This document shows, piece after piece, positions 63,981 through 64,000 of a stretch of 64,000 bases of DNA (within the stretch, counting starts at the first letter, position 1; each line of letters begins with the position of its first letter). Source of the stretch: Vanilla planifolia (Eukaryota > Streptophyta > Magnoliopsida > Asparagales > Orchidaceae); the NCBI GenBank assembly GCA_023846275.1, contig CM043871.1, positions 27,434,569 to 27,498,568 on the forward strand, written 5' to 3'. A program made the translations under genes and the position numbers. A model generated the notes under the pieces. The model had not been told where the DNA came from. It was given only the letters and a program-made list of their open reading frames with translations, and did no database searches.

Positions 63981-64000
63981 CACGGGTTTAGGCTAACCCA

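Noticed and set aside
1..64000. CRISPR arrays, prokaryotic operons, phage or plasmid features
   Set aside because: Spliced genes and plant families throughout; no direct-repeat/spacer array or bacterial gene layout was seen.

Overview
This window looks like nuclear DNA from a flowering plant with a repeat-rich genome. The genes are split by GT-AG introns. The families present include alpha-expansin and the plant O-fucosyltransferase family. GC-rich exons sit in very AT-rich flanks, and relics of Ty1/copia, Ty3/gypsy and plant L1-like elements lie between and inside genes. I cannot name the species. Exon models were built by eye from splice sites, reading phase and family motifs.

Layout, left to right. 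Positions 100-432 hold a scrap of copia integrase. Positions 4733-6395 hold a minus-strand LINE relic (DUF4283 domain plus RNase H-like domain). Positions 8384-11412 hold a complete but inactive, internally deleted copia element with two LTRs, a primer-binding site, a polypurine tract and a perfect 5-bp target duplication. Positions 14417-12215 (minus) carry an FtsJ/RrmJ-type 2'-O-methyltransferase gene whose last catalytic residue I could not find. Positions 18658-19944 carry an eight-exon HAD-family hydrolase of the plant pyrimidine-5'-nucleotidase-like group. Positions 24041-25935 are two tandem copies of a ~947-bp AT-rich unit. Positions 26225-29883 are a decayed, nearly full-length copia on the minus strand. 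Positions 35839-36831 carry a three-exon alpha-expansin. Positions 40119-61237 carry a ten-exon O-fucosyltransferase-family gene spanning 21 kb. Its last intron is 9.2 kb and contains two antisense Ty3/gypsy relics (52553-56398 and about 58720-60745). The window ends inside a cytosolic ribosomal protein eL36 gene (first coding exon 62951-63052), followed by a possible inverted-repeat element.

The genes do not form a pathway. FtsJ and eL36 belong to ribosome function. Expansin and the O-fucosyltransferase belong to the secretory and cell-wall side. The HAD enzyme is probably soluble phosphate metabolism. I found no tRNA or rRNA gene, no CRISPR array, and nothing I would call a new biological system. 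The most useful second-look items are the FtsJ 3' end, the TE-loaded last intron of the O-fucosyltransferase gene, a bare poly(A) insertion with a target duplication, the decay pattern of the copia at 8384, and the 22-bp repeat array inside a gypsy LTR.
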